Shown: positions 52,586 to 63,670, counted from the stretch's first letter. The stretch: 64,000 bases of DNA from an uncultured Psychrobacter sp. (GCF_947500265.1 NZ_CANMRN010000001.1:62001-126000), one strand, 5' to 3'. Numbers and translations: made by a program. The notes: generated by a model not told the origin, from the sequence alone.

Positions 52586-53758
52586 CTACGATGCTTGTAG
52601 GGCACGCTTATCACGCAGACCTGAATAGCGTGTGACCGCTAATGCCATTAAAGAGATGACAGCACCGATCCAAGCTGTGTCCTGCAACGACATATTTTCA
52701 ACCACGCTACCACCGATGATTGAGCCCAGTGCAATACCGATATTGAATGCAGCAATGTTCAATCCAGAAGCGACATCGACAGCGTTCGGCGTATATCTTT
52801 CAGCTTGCTTAACCACATAGATTTGTAGACCTGGTACATTACCAAAGGCGAAAGCACCCCATACCAAAATAGTCAGTACAGCAGCAATCTTGGACTGCAT
52901 AGTAAAGGTGAACAGTAAAAGAATGACACTTAAGGCGCTGAATATAATGCTAAGCGCACTAATAGGGCCGCGTTTATCTGCAAGTTTTCCGCCCCAGATA
53001 TTACCGATTGCAACGGACACGCCATATACGAGCATGATGAGACCAATGGCTGATGGCGCAAATTTGGTCTGCTGCTCTAAGATAGGTGCTAGGTAGGTAA
53101 ACGCCGTAAACGTACCGCCATAGCCAAGAATAGTCATTAAATAAACTAGCAGTAGTTGTGGTTTTACAATGACTTGTAATTGCTCTTTGAACGTTGCAGG
53201 GATAGATTTTTTTAGGTTTTTTGGTACCAATATGGCGCTACCGATTAAAGCGATTAAACCTAGTACTGACACGACTAGAAACGTAGCGCGCCAGCCAAAA
53301 TGCTGTCCAATCCATGTACCAAGGGGTACGCCAGTGACGAGCGCCACGGTAAGTCCTGTAAACATAATGGCAATCGCGCTGGCTTCTTTTTCTTTACTGA
53401 CAAGGCTAGTAGCAATCATGGAACCAATAGAGAAAAACACACCATGCGCCAGACCGGTCAGGATACGGGCAATTATTAAGGTTTCATAGCTGGGTGCTTG
53501 CCAAGCCAGCAAGTTGCCGATGACAAACAGACCCATTAGGCTCATCAGTACGATTTTGCGGTTCCAGCGGCCAGTGAGTGCGGTAAGTATAGGGGCACCG
53601 ATAGCGACACCGACGGCATATAGACTAACGAGCAACCCTGCTGAAGGTAAGCTAACGCCCAGATCGGCGGCAATAGTTGGTACCAATCCAACGATGACAA
53701 ATTCGGTTGTCCCAATTGCAAATGCGCTTAGAGTAAGCGCCCATAAAGCGAGTGGCAT
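52586..53758 (-). CDS. MFS transporter (DHA1-type, AraJ-like)
   Basis: LALWALTLSAFAIGTTEFVIVGLVPTIAADLGVSLPSAGLLVSLYAVGVAIGAP; 12-TM pattern. Confidence 0.9.
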   Translation of the reverse strand: MPLALWALTLSAFAIGTTEFVIVGLVPTIAADLGVSLPSAGLLVSLYAVGVAIGAPILTALTGRWNRKIVLMSLMGLFVIGNLLAWQAPSYETLIIARILTGLAHGVFFSIGSMIATSLVSKEKEASAIAIMFTGLTVALVTGVPLGTWIGQHFGWRATFLVVSVLGLIALIGSAILVPKNLKKSIPATFKEQLQVIVKPQLLLVYLMTILGYGGTFTAFTYLAPILEQQTKFAPSAIGLIMLVYGVSVAIGNIWGGKLADKRGPISALSIIFSALSVILLLFTFTMQSKIAAVLTILVWGAFAFGNVPGLQIYVVKQAERYTPNAVDVASGLNIAAFNIGIALGSIIGGSVVENMSLQDTAWIGAVISLMALAVTRYSGLRDKRALQAS

Positions 53759-53827
53759 AACGACATCCTAATAATTAAATGATGCGCGTAGTTTGACCGA
53801 TTTATAGTTTGCAAAAAACAGCACAAA

Positions 53828-53846
53828 TGACAAAATACCTTTGTCA
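53828..53846. promoter_or_regulatory. Inverted repeat in MFS/LysR divergent promoter
   Basis: TGACAAA-ATACC-TTTGTCA. Confidence 0.4.
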
Positions 53847-53863
53847 ATTTTGTAAAGGTAATC

Positions 53864-54769
53864 ATGATGATGGGACATGCTAAAACAGAAGACATAGAGA
53901 TATTTTTGACAGTAGTAGACACGGGCAGCTTTACTGGCGCTGCCAACCTACTGAATCAGCAAGTAGCTAAGGTATCTCGTGCTGTGTCCAGACTCGAAGA
54001 TACGCTGCAGTGCACGCTGCTAAATAGAACGACACGGCGCTTGGAGCTGACGGAGGAGGGGCATGTCTTTATAAGATATGCGCGTGAGAGTTTAAATACG
54101 TTATATACCGGTGAAGAGGCGATTAAGCTGTTAAAACAAGCGCCGAGCGGGCATCTACGGATTGACGCTGCCAGCCCGTTTGTGTTGCATCAACTGGCGC
54201 CTTTAGTTGGTGATTTTGTGGCGCAATATCCACACATTACGCTCGACCTTACCTCGCATGACAGTATTATTGATTTGCTTGAGCACAAAACGGATCTGGC
54301 TATCAGAATTGGCGATTTAAAAGACTCAAATCTGCATGCACGTCTATTAGGTAACAGTAAGCTGCGGCTAGTAGCCAGTCCTGAATACTTACACCAGTAT
54401 AATGAAGTGACTCATATTGATGATTTGAATGTTGATGATTTGAGTACTCATAAATTGATTGGTTTTAATGATGCCTCCAAGTTGAATAAGTGGCCTTTGA
54501 CAAAGTCTGTCATGCTTGATTTCCACATGACAGCCAGTAGCGGCGAGACGTTACGCCAGCTATGTTTAAAACATCAGGGTATCGCTTTACTGTCACATTT
54601 TATGATTGGTGAAGATTTGGAGTCTGGACGGCTCATTGAGGTGTTGCCTGAAGCGATAGTCAGACCAAATAACCGTGAATCAATACAGGCGGTATATTAC
54701 AAAAACAGCGCCGTATCATCACGCATTCTGGCATTTTTAGACTTTATCCAACCAAGACTAACACTATAA
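53864..54769 (+). CDS. LysR-family transcriptional regulator
   Basis: DIEIFLTVVDTGSFTGAANLLNQQVAKVSRAVSRLEDTLQCTLLNRTTRRLELTEEG; divergent from MFS gene. Confidence 0.92.
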   Translation: MMMGHAKTEDIEIFLTVVDTGSFTGAANLLNQQVAKVSRAVSRLEDTLQCTLLNRTTRRLELTEEGHVFIRYARESLNTLYTGEEAIKLLKQAPSGHLRIDAASPFVLHQLAPLVGDFVAQYPHITLDLTSHDSIIDLLEHKTDLAIRIGDLKDSNLHARLLGNSKLRLVASPEYLHQYNEVTHIDDLNVDDLSTHKLIGFNDASKLNKWPLTKSVMLDFHMTASSGETLRQLCLKHQGIALLSHFMIGEDLESGRLIEVLPEAIVRPNNRESIQAVYYKNSAVSSRILAFLDFIQPRLTL

Positions 54770-54808
54770 ATTTTATCCGTTTTTATTCATTTTATAAGAG
54801 GTAATATC

Positions 54809-55219
54809 ATGGGTTACGTTTTTATTTATCTCGCTGCTGTGGTTATCTTTTTGGGTGTCGATGCTGTATGGCTAACGACTATGAAAGGCGCCTTTTATGA
54901 GTCGCGTATCGGGCATCTATTGGCTGATGAGCCAAACATGATGGCCGCTGGCGTGTTTTATATGTTTTATATATTGGCACTTTGTATTTTGGTTTTATAT
55001 CCGCAAATCAAAGCTGGCGCATCCGTTGGTCATATCTTCTTACTCGGCGGGCTGATTGGCTTGATGGCTTACGGGACATATGACTTTACCAATTTGGCAC
55101 TGTATAAAGGCTTTACGCTAGATACAGCGTTGGTTGACTTTGTATGGGGTGGTATTTTGACCGGTTCAGTGAGTGCGATAGTGGCATGGCTTGCGTATCG
55201 CTTTCATTGGTTAAGCTAA
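54809..55219 (+). CDS. DUF2177 family membrane protein
   Basis: YLAAVVIFLGVDAVWLTTM, AYGTYDFTNLALYKGFTLDTALVDFVWGGILTG. Confidence 0.85.
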   Translation: MGYVFIYLAAVVIFLGVDAVWLTTMKGAFYESRIGHLLADEPNMMAAGVFYMFYILALCILVLYPQIKAGASVGHIFLLGGLIGLMAYGTYDFTNLALYKGFTLDTALVDFVWGGILTGSVSAIVAWLAYRFHWLS

Positions 55220-55370
55220 TGCTTATATCTTGGCCTATATAACGCTGTTTAAATAGCCCTGATTTACACAATTTAGACTGTCCAATGACAGAGGTCTGTT
55301 TGTGCTATACGGCGACCTGCTGTATAAATGGTAGACATAATAAATAAGTGTCAAACCATTAAGGAATATT

Positions 55371-55931
55371 ATGCCGCAATACAATACCAGCTCCACTGCC
55401 AAAAAAGCCCCGTTAAACCACGAGCTATACATGTCAGTACTGATGACGCCTGATATGGCGAATTTCATTGGCAATGTGCATGGTGGGGATTTGCTCAAGA
55501 TGCTTGATCAGGTCGCTTATGCTTGTGCCAGTCGCTATAGTGGTAATTATGTGGTGACACTGTCTGTCGATCAGGTGATGTTCCGTGAGCCGATATATGT
55601 AGGTGAGTTGGTTACTTTTGCAGCCAGTGTCAATTATGTTGGTAATACTTCAATGGAAGTAGGTATCCGCGTCGAAGCAGAAGATGTACGTGGTCGTACC
55701 GTCCGTCATACCAACAGTTGTTACTTTACGATGGTGGCTATCGATGACAATGGCAAACCAACCTCCGCACCGCCACTCGATATCAAAAATAAGATGCAGC
55801 AATGTCGAGCCGATGCAGCTAAAGAGCGAAAGAAGCTGCGTATGGAAAGCTCGCATCGTCCTAGTTGCGACTTCGAAGAGATTAACAAGCAGTTTGGCGA
55901 GAACGAAGAAAATGCTGAGGTAGAAAAATAG
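55371..55931 (+). CDS. Acyl-CoA thioesterase (hotdog fold)
   Basis: LMTPDMANFIGNVHGGDLLKMLDQVAYACASRYSG, RTVRHTNSCYFTMVAID. Confidence 0.9.
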   Translation: MPQYNTSSTAKKAPLNHELYMSVLMTPDMANFIGNVHGGDLLKMLDQVAYACASRYSGNYVVTLSVDQVMFREPIYVGELVTFAASVNYVGNTSMEVGIRVEAEDVRGRTVRHTNSCYFTMVAIDDNGKPTSAPPLDIKNKMQQCRADAAKERKKLRMESSHRPSCDFEEINKQFGENEENAEVEK

Positions 55932-56118
55932 CCTAAGTTATTCAAAGCTATCTAAAGTTATTTAAAGCTATTTAGTTTTATTGAATTAATAATTCATACA
56001 ACGACTCACTAAAAAGACACTGAGATTGTAGAGCGCTTATTTTAAGCTGATGTATGTTTCAAGCCATTTATCTACGGCAAAAATTCTACTATCAATACGT
56101 TATTTCAGTGAGTCTAGC

Positions 56119-57207
56119 ATGAATCTAAAGCCATCTATTGCTAATCCCCAGCGCCATTTGCCAGCCTCTCCTAAATCGCAAACACCTCGCGCGCGTGGGG
56201 CAGGTAATCCTAAAATTTCAAATGACCCTGAACTAAAACATACCCTTAATCAAAGCCCTGAAACCAATGATGAGCATTCAGGATCACTTATCACTGTGTT
56301 AATTGCAGTTGGAGCCAATCTGGTTATTGCAATCGCAAAAACTGTTGCCGCCTTTATGACAGGCTCAGCCTCTATGATTGCGGAAGCAGCTCATTCATGG
56401 GCGGATGCTGGTAATGGTACATTGCTAATCGTCGCAGAAAAGAAATCTATCAAACCTGCTGACAAAAGCCATCCGTTAGGCTACGGCAAAGAGTCTTATG
56501 TTTGGTCGATGATTGCGGCTTTCGGTGTATTTACGGCAGGCTCGATTGTCTCTATCTATACCGGTATTAAGGAATGGAACGCTACTGAGTCTGAGGCTAA
56601 TTATACGATTGGCTTTATCGTATTGGCAGTGGCGTTTGTGCTTGAAGGGATCTCATTGGTTCAGGCATACAGACAAAGTAAGAAGCATGGCGAAGCACTT
56701 GATATCAGTGCGCTTGGCTATGTCGTAGATACGTCTAACCCAACGTTGCGCGGTGTATTCTTTGAAGATTTAGCAGCGGTTATCGGCTTGGTGATTGCCG
56801 CTGCTGCTATGGGTATGCACGCTTATACGGGTGAACCGTATTGGGATGCGTTAGGGTCTATCATTGTCGGTCTATTATTGGGCGTCGTCGCCATATTCTT
56901 GATTAGTCGTAACCGAGATTTCTTGGTCGGGCATAGAGTTACTGACCGTATGCATGAATACGTTTTGAGTGAGCTGCTAAATCATCCAGATATCGACAGT
57001 GTGTCCTATCTGCACCTAGAGTGGGTTGGCCCAAAAAAGATATTTATGGTAGCGGCAGTAGATATCGCCGGCAATCAAAAAGAAGAGCATATCGCTCAGA
57101 AATTTGAAGAGATTGAAAATTTATTTAGAGGTAACCCAGTCTTTCAAGAGGCTATCTTAACGCTGTCAGAACCTAACGCTGAGCTACTAAGTTTAGAGAA
57201 TATTTAA
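56119..57207 (+). CDS. Cation diffusion facilitator family transporter
   Basis: AAHSWADAGNGTLLIVAEKKS, HPLGYGKESYVWSMIAAFGVF; CDF TM pattern. Confidence 0.88.
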   Translation: MNLKPSIANPQRHLPASPKSQTPRARGAGNPKISNDPELKHTLNQSPETNDEHSGSLITVLIAVGANLVIAIAKTVAAFMTGSASMIAEAAHSWADAGNGTLLIVAEKKSIKPADKSHPLGYGKESYVWSMIAAFGVFTAGSIVSIYTGIKEWNATESEANYTIGFIVLAVAFVLEGISLVQAYRQSKKHGEALDISALGYVVDTSNPTLRGVFFEDLAAVIGLVIAAAAMGMHAYTGEPYWDALGSIIVGLLLGVVAIFLISRNRDFLVGHRVTDRMHEYVLSELLNHPDIDSVSYLHLEWVGPKKIFMVAAVDIAGNQKEEHIAQKFEEIENLFRGNPVFQEAILTLSEPNAELLSLENI

Positions 57208-57295
57208 TTTAACGGTTTAATAGATTAAGTATGCGGTAGAGAAATCCTATTGAATGCTTTTAAGTACGCTTTCTAAATCCAAAAACGCCAAACAC

Positions 57296-57325
57296 AAAAA
57301 AGCCGTCAATTATGACGGCTTTTTC
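57296..57325. terminator. Convergent terminator CDF / dps
   Basis: AAAAAAGCCGTCAATTATGACGGCTTTTT. Confidence 0.8.
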
Positions 57326-57365
57326 TATAGTTCTAGTACTTAATAACTAGTCAAATTAAATGCTA

Positions 57366-57848
57366 TTATTTCTTTGGTGCGTTTGCGCCGATAAACCATG
57401 CATCTTTATCGATGATACGGCTAGCTTCTGTAAATAAGTCAGCAGTGTCTTCATCACCTGCGTCACCAGCAGTAGCAATTGCTTCACGTAATGTCTCTGC
57501 AACTTTTTTATAGCGACTAGTTAACTCACGCACATGCTGATCTACTTCAGTGATGTCAGTTGGATAATCATCTAAGATAGACTCTTTGACTACGCGACTT
57601 GCCAAACCGTTTGGTTGACCCCCTAAAATCACAATGCGCTCTGCGATAGTATCTGATACTTCGAGGATACGATCTGATGTCTCATCTAATAATTGATGCA
57701 CACCGATAAAACCAGTGCCTTGTAGATTCCAATGGCACTGTTTGCCATCTAAGGTTAAATCAATAACGTTTGCTAGGTTAGCGTTTAGCAAATCAATCAT
57801 TTTTTTCGCAGTTTCGTCTGAAATACCACTTGCGTAACGTTCTCTCAT
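57366..57848 (-). CDS. dps: Dps-family DNA-binding ferritin-like protein
   Basis: LNANLANVIDLTLDGKQCHWNLQGTGFIGVHQLLDETSDRILEVSDTIAERIVILGGQPNG. Confidence 0.92.
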   Translation of the reverse strand: MRERYASGISDETAKKMIDLLNANLANVIDLTLDGKQCHWNLQGTGFIGVHQLLDETSDRILEVSDTIAERIVILGGQPNGLASRVVKESILDDYPTDITEVDQHVRELTSRYKKVAETLREAIATAGDAGDEDTADLFTEASRIIDKDAWFIGANAPKK

Positions 57849-58330
57849 ATTTTACTCCGTCATTTATTTAAAATTATTATATTGAATGAAAGTTCAATGT
57901 ATTTTTATTGGTCTTCTATTCGATGACAATCAAGTTAAAGCTAATGATACGAATTGCTATAAAGCTATTTATTCACTAGTACTGCTCACTAATACTCAAA
58001 AGTCATCAACTTGTTAATTCAAGAACGATAATAACAGCTTAGATCAGTGTTGGAACCCTTGAGTGTTAGGCTTTGTTGAGTGGTCGTGTAACGAGTCTGT
58101 TAACCGTGAAAAGCTTTGTAAATTTATCGAATACTGTGTGCGTTTTTTATAACGATGTAAGTTTTATCCGCTACTATTAAGCCTTAACTTTTAATAAATC
58201 TTACCTTTATATACTCATATTTTGGGCAACGAGAGAGCGTTTCGACTATAGGATAAGACTCCTTATTCTCCTTTAAAAACCGCTGCTCAGACCCCATATT
58301 GTTATAAACCTTAAGAAGAAGAAAGCCATT

Positions 58331-60442
58331 ATGCGAATGCCTGAACCGCGCTCATCGCGTCAGTTAAATCAATTGGCCACTCAGCTCCAAGGCGAAGCTG
58401 AAATTAGTGGTGTTAATGCGTCAGGGACGCAAATATCAAGTCGTGCCTTTGAGATGGTTACTGACTTTGAGCCAGCAGGCGACCAGCCGCAAGCCATCAA
58501 AAAGCTAGTCAACGGTATCAATTCGGACATGGACGAGCAGTTGCTATTAGGTGTGACTGGTTCTGGTAAGACCTATACCATGGCGAAGGTCATCGCTGAA
58601 ACTCAGCGTCCAACCATTATTATGGCGCACAATAAAACGCTAGCCGCTCAGCTATATGGTGAGTTTAAATCGTTCTTCCCTAATAACGCTGTCGAATATT
58701 TTGTCAGCTATTATGATTACTATCAGCCAGAAGCGTATGTCGCTGCTAGTGATACCTTTATCGAAAAAGACAGTGCCATCAACGATCATATTGATCAGAT
58801 GCGCCTGTCAGCCACGCGTGCCTTATTAGAGCGTCGTGATGCGATTATCGTCGCTTCGGTATCTTGTATCTACGGCTTGGGTGATCCAGAAAGCTATCTA
58901 AAAATGCTATTGCATGTCGTTGTGGGCGATAACATCGACCGTACGGCGACTATCAAGCGTTTGGTTGAGATGCAGTACACACGTAACGAGCTAGATTTTG
59001 GCCGTGGTACGTATCGCTTGCGTGGAGAGCTGTTAGATATCTATCCTGCTGAGTCTGAGCAGCTAGCCGTACGTGTGCATTTATTTGATAACGAAGTTGA
59101 GAAGATTACGTGGTTTGATCCCTTAACGGGTAAGACGGTACGCAGCGTGCCACGTATTACCATTTATCCAAAGTCGCACTATGTGACGCCGCGCAATAAG
59201 CTAGAAGCCGCCAGCCATACGATTCGTGCTGAGCTAGAGCCGCGTTTAGAGTACTTCCGTGACAACAACAAATTGATTGAAGCACAGCGTCTCAAAGAGC
59301 GTACTCAGTATGACTTGGAGATGATTCAGCAGCTTGGTTACTGTAACGGTATCGAAAACTACTCGCAGCATCTCTCTGGCCGTCCATCAGGAGAAGCGCC
59401 GCCAACGTTGTTTGATTATATTCCAGAAGATGCCTTGTTATTCCTTGATGAATCACATGTGACGGTTTCGCAGATTGGTGCCATGTATAAAGGCGATAGA
59501 TCACGCAAAGAAAACTTGGTCAATTATGGTTTTAGATTACCAAGTGCGATGAATAACCGCCCGATGAAGTTTGAAGAGTGGGAGCGTATCAAGCCCAAAA
59601 CCATTTATGTCAGTGCCACGCCAGCATTGTATGAGCTTGAGCACAGCGAGCAAGTCGTAGAGCAGGTCGTCCGTCCGACTGGTCTGATTGATCCTGAGAT
59701 TGAGATACGTCCTGTCTTGACGCAAGTTGACGATGTATTATCAGAGATTACCAAACGCCGTGAAAAGGACGAGCGTGTACTGATTACCACATTGACCAAG
59801 CGTATGTCAGAAGATCTGACCAGTTACCTCAAAGAGTATGATGTAAAGGTCGCCTATCTACATTCGGACATCGATACTGTTGAGCGTATGCAGATTATCC
59901 ATGAGCTCCGTACTGGCGTGCATGATGTGTTGGTCGGTATCAACTTATTACGCGAAGGCTTGGATATGCCAGAGGTATCATTGGTAGCGATATTTGATGC
60001 TGATAAAGAAGGCTTCCTGCGTTCAGAGCGTTCACTTATTCAGACCATTGGTCGTGCAGCGCGTCACTTAAACGGTAAAGCCATTCTCTATGCCGATCGT
60101 ATTACGCCAAGTATGCAAAAGGCAATAGACGAGACGGATCGTCGCCGTGATAAGCAGATTGCCTTTAACCTTGAGCATAACATTACGCCAAAAGGTGCTC
60201 GTCGTAGTATCACGGACAAGATTGATACGGGTGAAAGCTTGGATGCTAATGACAATCAATCTATCCCAGTTAAGAGTAACTTACCAGATGTGGATATCAA
60301 TATCTTGCGTAGCCCTGATCTGCTTGCTAAAGAAATCAAACGATTAGAGAAGCAAATGCAGCAAATGTCGCGCGATTTGAAGTTTGAAGAAGCAGCAAAA
60401 ACGCGTGACAAAGTGCTGGAGTTAAAAGCGCATTTAATCTGA
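58331..60442 (+). CDS. uvrB: Excinuclease ABC subunit B
   Basis: [67 protein letters not shown] motif at C-terminus. Confidence 0.97.
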   Translation: MRMPEPRSSRQLNQLATQLQGEAEISGVNASGTQISSRAFEMVTDFEPAGDQPQAIKKLVNGINSDMDEQLLLGVTGSGKTYTMAKVIAETQRPTIIMAHNKTLAAQLYGEFKSFFPNNAVEYFVSYYDYYQPEAYVAASDTFIEKDSAINDHIDQMRLSATRALLERRDAIIVASVSCIYGLGDPESYLKMLLHVVVGDNIDRTATIKRLVEMQYTRNELDFGRGTYRLRGELLDIYPAESEQLAVRVHLFDNEVEKITWFDPLTGKTVRSVPRITIYPKSHYVTPRNKLEAASHTIRAELEPRLEYFRDNNKLIEAQRLKERTQYDLEMIQQLGYCNGIENYSQHLSGRPSGEAPPTLFDYIPEDALLFLDESHVTVSQIGAMYKGDRSRKENLVNYGFRLPSAMNNRPMKFEEWERIKPKTIYVSATPALYELEHSEQVVEQVVRPTGLIDPEIEIRPVLTQVDDVLSEITKRREKDERVLITTLTKRMSEDLTSYLKEYDVKVAYLHSDIDTVERMQIIHELRTGVHDVLVGINLLREGLDMPEVSLVAIFDADKEGFLRSERSLIQTIGRAARHLNGKAILYADRITPSMQKAIDETDRRRDKQIAFNLEHNITPKGARRSITDKIDTGESLDANDNQSIPVKSNLPDVDINILRSPDLLAKEIKRLEKQMQQMSRDLKFEEAAKTRDKVLELKAHLI

Positions 60443-60490
60443 TAGCGTGGGTTAAATACTGAGGTTAAAAAGAGGCTAAATAATAGTGAA

Positions 60491-60522
60491 GGTGAGGTAC
60501 TTTTTGAGTACCTCACTTTTTT
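60491..60522 (+). terminator. Terminator after uvrB
   Basis: GGTGAGGTACTTTTTGAGTACCTCACTTTTTT. Confidence 0.8.
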
Positions 60523-60748
60523 ATGGGTTATTCAATATGGGAATGTGCAGAATACTTGTAATACACCGCATTGCCACTTACCATATCCGCATAAACCTCA
60601 CCATCCATATAATATTTCAAAAATTTAAGTCATAAGCGAACAAGCCGAGAGTGAGTAACGCTCTAGCTAGGCTTGCTTTTCTTATAGATCACACTGTCAA
60701 CACAGACTAAATTTTTGGAATGGACATAATCTAGGCGTATTATTCACT

Positions 60749-61801
60749 GTGCTTACCAACAACTTAATAGAATTAAACTCTAACGAAAATTCACTCGGCA
60801 TGTCAGATGCGGCCAAACAAGCCGTTATCGACTCTCTGGACATCGGTTTTCGTTATCCCGATGACCAACGTGCGGCGCTGATTACCAAAGTCGCTGAGAT
60901 AAATAGTGTGACAGAGAGTCAAATTTCTCTAGGCAGTGGCTCTAGTGAAAATATTCGTACTGTCGTCCAAATGCTACAAAATCAAGCATTAGTAGAAGGC
61001 AAGAAGTTCCAAGTTATCGTGCCGCATCCAACCTTTGCCTATGCTGAGTTATATGCGACATCTATCAATGTACCTGTGGTAAAAGTACCGCTGACGACTG
61101 AAAATTATGCCTTTGATTTGCAAAGTATGCAAAAAGTCGCTGATGGCTTTGACGGTATTAGTTTGTTTTATCTGTGCAATCCAAACAACCCAACGTCGAC
61201 TATTACTGACACAGTAAAGCTCAAAGAATGGGTAGGGCATGCACCAAGTAACCGTTACTTTTTATTAGATGAAGCTTATTCAGAGTATGTGACTGATCCA
61301 AGTTTTGAGAGTGGTGTTACATGGATACGAGAGGAATACTCAGAAAATATCGTTGTGGTGCGTACCTTTTCAAAACTATGCGCACTCGCGGGCATGCGTG
61401 TCGGCTATGCAGTTGCTAGCCCGCAAATGATTGCTAGATTAGAAGCATTTATCTCGATTGATAATACTAACTTGGCAGGTGCTGTGGCTGCATTAGCGAC
61501 CCTTGATGATGAAGATTTTCTGGCATTAAGCTTACGTACGGCCAATCAATCGCGTCAGCTGGTTGAGCGAACATTAGATGAGCTTGGCTTACGCTACCTG
61601 CCATCACAAGCAAGCTTTATATTTCATGAAATAAAAGGCGATGTGCAAACCTATATCGACAGAATGCGTGAGCATGGTATTGCTGTCGGGCGTGAGTTTG
61701 CGCCAATCACTGGCTTTAATCGCTTAACACTTGGCAGACCTGATGAGATGGCAGTATTTGTAGAGGTACTCAAATCATTTCGTGAGAAGGGCTGGGTCTA
61801 G
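60749..61801 (+). CDS. Histidinol-phosphate aminotransferase-like PLP enzyme (GTG start)
   Basis: LNSNENSLGMSDAAKQAV, LGSGSSENIRTVVQ, FYLCNPNNPTSTITD, RTFSKLCALAGMRVGYAV. Confidence 0.86.
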   Translation: MLTNNLIELNSNENSLGMSDAAKQAVIDSLDIGFRYPDDQRAALITKVAEINSVTESQISLGSGSSENIRTVVQMLQNQALVEGKKFQVIVPHPTFAYAELYATSINVPVVKVPLTTENYAFDLQSMQKVADGFDGISLFYLCNPNNPTSTITDTVKLKEWVGHAPSNRYFLLDEAYSEYVTDPSFESGVTWIREEYSENIVVVRTFSKLCALAGMRVGYAVASPQMIARLEAFISIDNTNLAGAVAALATLDDEDFLALSLRTANQSRQLVERTLDELGLRYLPSQASFIFHEIKGDVQTYIDRMREHGIAVGREFAPITGFNRLTLGRPDEMAVFVEVLKSFREKGWV

Positions 61802-61803
61802 CT

Positions 61804-61878
61804 AACTGCATTAACTAACTGAGTTAATGCAGTTCGATAATATAAAAGGGAAGTTGCTTATTGGTAGCTTCCTTTTTT
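61804..61878 (+). terminator. Tandem hairpins, second with T-run
   Basis: AACTGCATTAAC-TAACTGA-GTTAATGCAGTT, then AAGGGAAG...CTTCCTTTTTT. Confidence 0.65.
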
Positions 61879-62104
61879 GTTGTGTTTATTTCGGTTGTTG
61901 GAACTGTATTGAAGCCATAATTAAGCGCACATTTTTACCAACATCAAACGCAGTTTTACATATCGCACCTTAACTAATCTAACGCTATCTTATAGGATAA
62001 CTGAGTAAAGCATGACCCGTTAATCACGCAGATGAATACTGGGTAACAGTCACAGTGCTCGGCATGCTCACGTATCTTATAATTATAAAGTTAGGGATGT
62101 ACCT

Positions 62105-62482
62105 ATGTTCGATATCAAATCATTTTTTAAACGAGAAGTAGAAAAAAAGCTTATCAATGTAGATGACTATATTTTTATGCCAGAACGCGTAGAGATGGAA
62201 ATTGAAGGTGGACTATTAAATTGTGTGTTGAATAGTGATGGTCGCGTAGATATTTTTTATAGTAAAGACGGTGTCACTGAGGTGGGTTCAGCGTCGCGCA
62301 AGCACCCATTTACAGCATTTGAAAAAGAGCTATATCATGGTATTTATGATGATGTGATTAATGATTTGATTAAGGAAGTAGATAAAATTATTGATAGCAC
62401 CTCGAAGTATTTCCGTCGTAGCCAATCATTACCTTTTACGGCTTCTATAACGTCTCAAGCATCTGATACAAATAAATTTTAG
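62105..62482 (+). CDS. Hypothetical protein, 125 aa
   Basis: Codon-like ORF with ATG, followed by a strong terminator; no family recognised. Confidence 0.65.
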   Translation: MFDIKSFFKREVEKKLINVDDYIFMPERVEMEIEGGLLNCVLNSDGRVDIFYSKDGVTEVGSASRKHPFTAFEKELYHGIYDDVINDLIKEVDKIIDSTSKYFRRSQSLPFTASITSQASDTNKF

Positions 62483-62512
62483 GCTAATTAATTAAACCAA
62501 TACATTAGCAAT

Positions 62513-62547
62513 AAAAAGGGTGCGTTATGTATAACGCACCCTTTTTA
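62513..62547. terminator. Convergent terminator
   Basis: AAAAAGGGTGCGTTATGTATAACGCACCCTTTTT. Confidence 0.8.
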
Positions 62548-62580
62548 TTATTTTTTATTCTAACGAATTATTTGATTGTT

Positions 62581-62970
62581 TTATTGAACAAAGCTTGTAT
62601 AGCAGCTCTGTAGAGATTTGGCGACGACTTGTGCAACTAACTGAGTACGGTACTGAGAGTCAATCGCGGCATTGCCCAACTCAACGATCGTCACTTGCTG
62701 CGGTGCTTGCTCACTGACACAGCCACAAACCTTGGTTTTAACAGATTCTTGCTGTGCTTCTGTCATGGCGACGCTTGCAACACGCCACGCGTTTTGTTTT
62801 TCAATTTGGCTACGGCATTGGTTGTCGATCGCAGCTCTAAAAACATTCATGCCGATCTCGTTTGCGGTACCGATTGCTGTACTTGTACCGCTGTTTGTAG
62901 CACCTGTTGTGGTACATCCTGCCAAGGCAAAAGTTGCTAGCATCATCGTTGAAGCCAAGATTTTTTTCAT
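62581..62970 (-). CDS. Small lipoprotein, unknown function
   Basis: MKKILASTMMLATFALAGCTTTG lipobox; two Cys in VKTKVCGC. Confidence 0.8.
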   Translation of the reverse strand: MKKILASTMMLATFALAGCTTTGATNSGTSTAIGTANEIGMNVFRAAIDNQCRSQIEKQNAWRVASVAMTEAQQESVKTKVCGCVSEQAPQQVTIVELGNAAIDSQYRTQLVAQVVAKSLQSCYTSFVQ

Positions 62971-63154
62971 AAGTTAGTCCTTTAAGGTGTCTGTCATAAA
63001 TAAAGCTGTATATTATCAGTAAAACCTAGCAATGACATCATCAACCACAGGCGCATTTTATTTTAGAACTCTATAACCTATATGTATTAACCACAAAAAA
63101 GCAAGCTAAGTGAACACTTAACTGGCTTGATATAGATTAAGCTATTCGGCATAT

Positions 63155-63670
63155 TTATACGTTTTTGCCGTGTTCTTTTTGCTGAATATCTTTTGCCAAT
63201 TTATAGCATTCGTTGATATGGTCATTAGCAATTTTCTTAAAAATCGTATAGCCCATTGTTGCAGCAACCAATTGACCGCCAAGTGGAATAAACTTGGTCA
63301 CTTGTTTGGCAGCGATACGACCACCGAAACCTTGGATGGTTTTTTTAACGATGCCACGTGTTGCCATTAGACCAGCGAAATCTACAGTACGGTCTTTTAC
63401 TGCGCTCCAATGCACTTCGCGAGATTCCAAGTTAATGGCTGATTGGCGATCTTCAATGAGACCAAAACGCTCACTAATTTCTGGAATCAACTGCGTCAAC
63501 ATGCCCGCATCAACTGCCACATCAAAAAATGGTACTGGCACAACCGCTACACCAGCAGAAACTCTAGCGCGTCTTTTTACCATTCCCTGACATTCTTTTT
63601 TAACTTTATCAAGGTCTAGGTTAGGGTCGATAGTATTTGGAAGTTTTTCAGCAAGTGGCGTGGTTTTCAT
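63155..63670 (-). CDS. Hypothetical protein, possibly DUF697/YcjF-like
   Basis: RRARVSAGVAVVPVPFFDVAVDAGMLTQLIPEISERFGL and helical hydrophobic C-terminus; family call tentative. Confidence 0.6.
   Translation of the reverse strand: MKTTPLAEKLPNTIDPNLDLDKVKKECQGMVKRRARVSAGVAVVPVPFFDVAVDAGMLTQLIPEISERFGLIEDRQSAINLESREVHWSAVKDRTVDFAGLMATRGIVKKTIQGFGGRIAAKQVTKFIPLGGQLVAATMGYTIFKKIANDHINECYKLAKDIQQKEHGKNV

Noticed and set aside
52632-53771. Several plus-strand ORFs opposite the MFS gene
   Set aside because: Shadow frames of a convincing MFS coding sequence.
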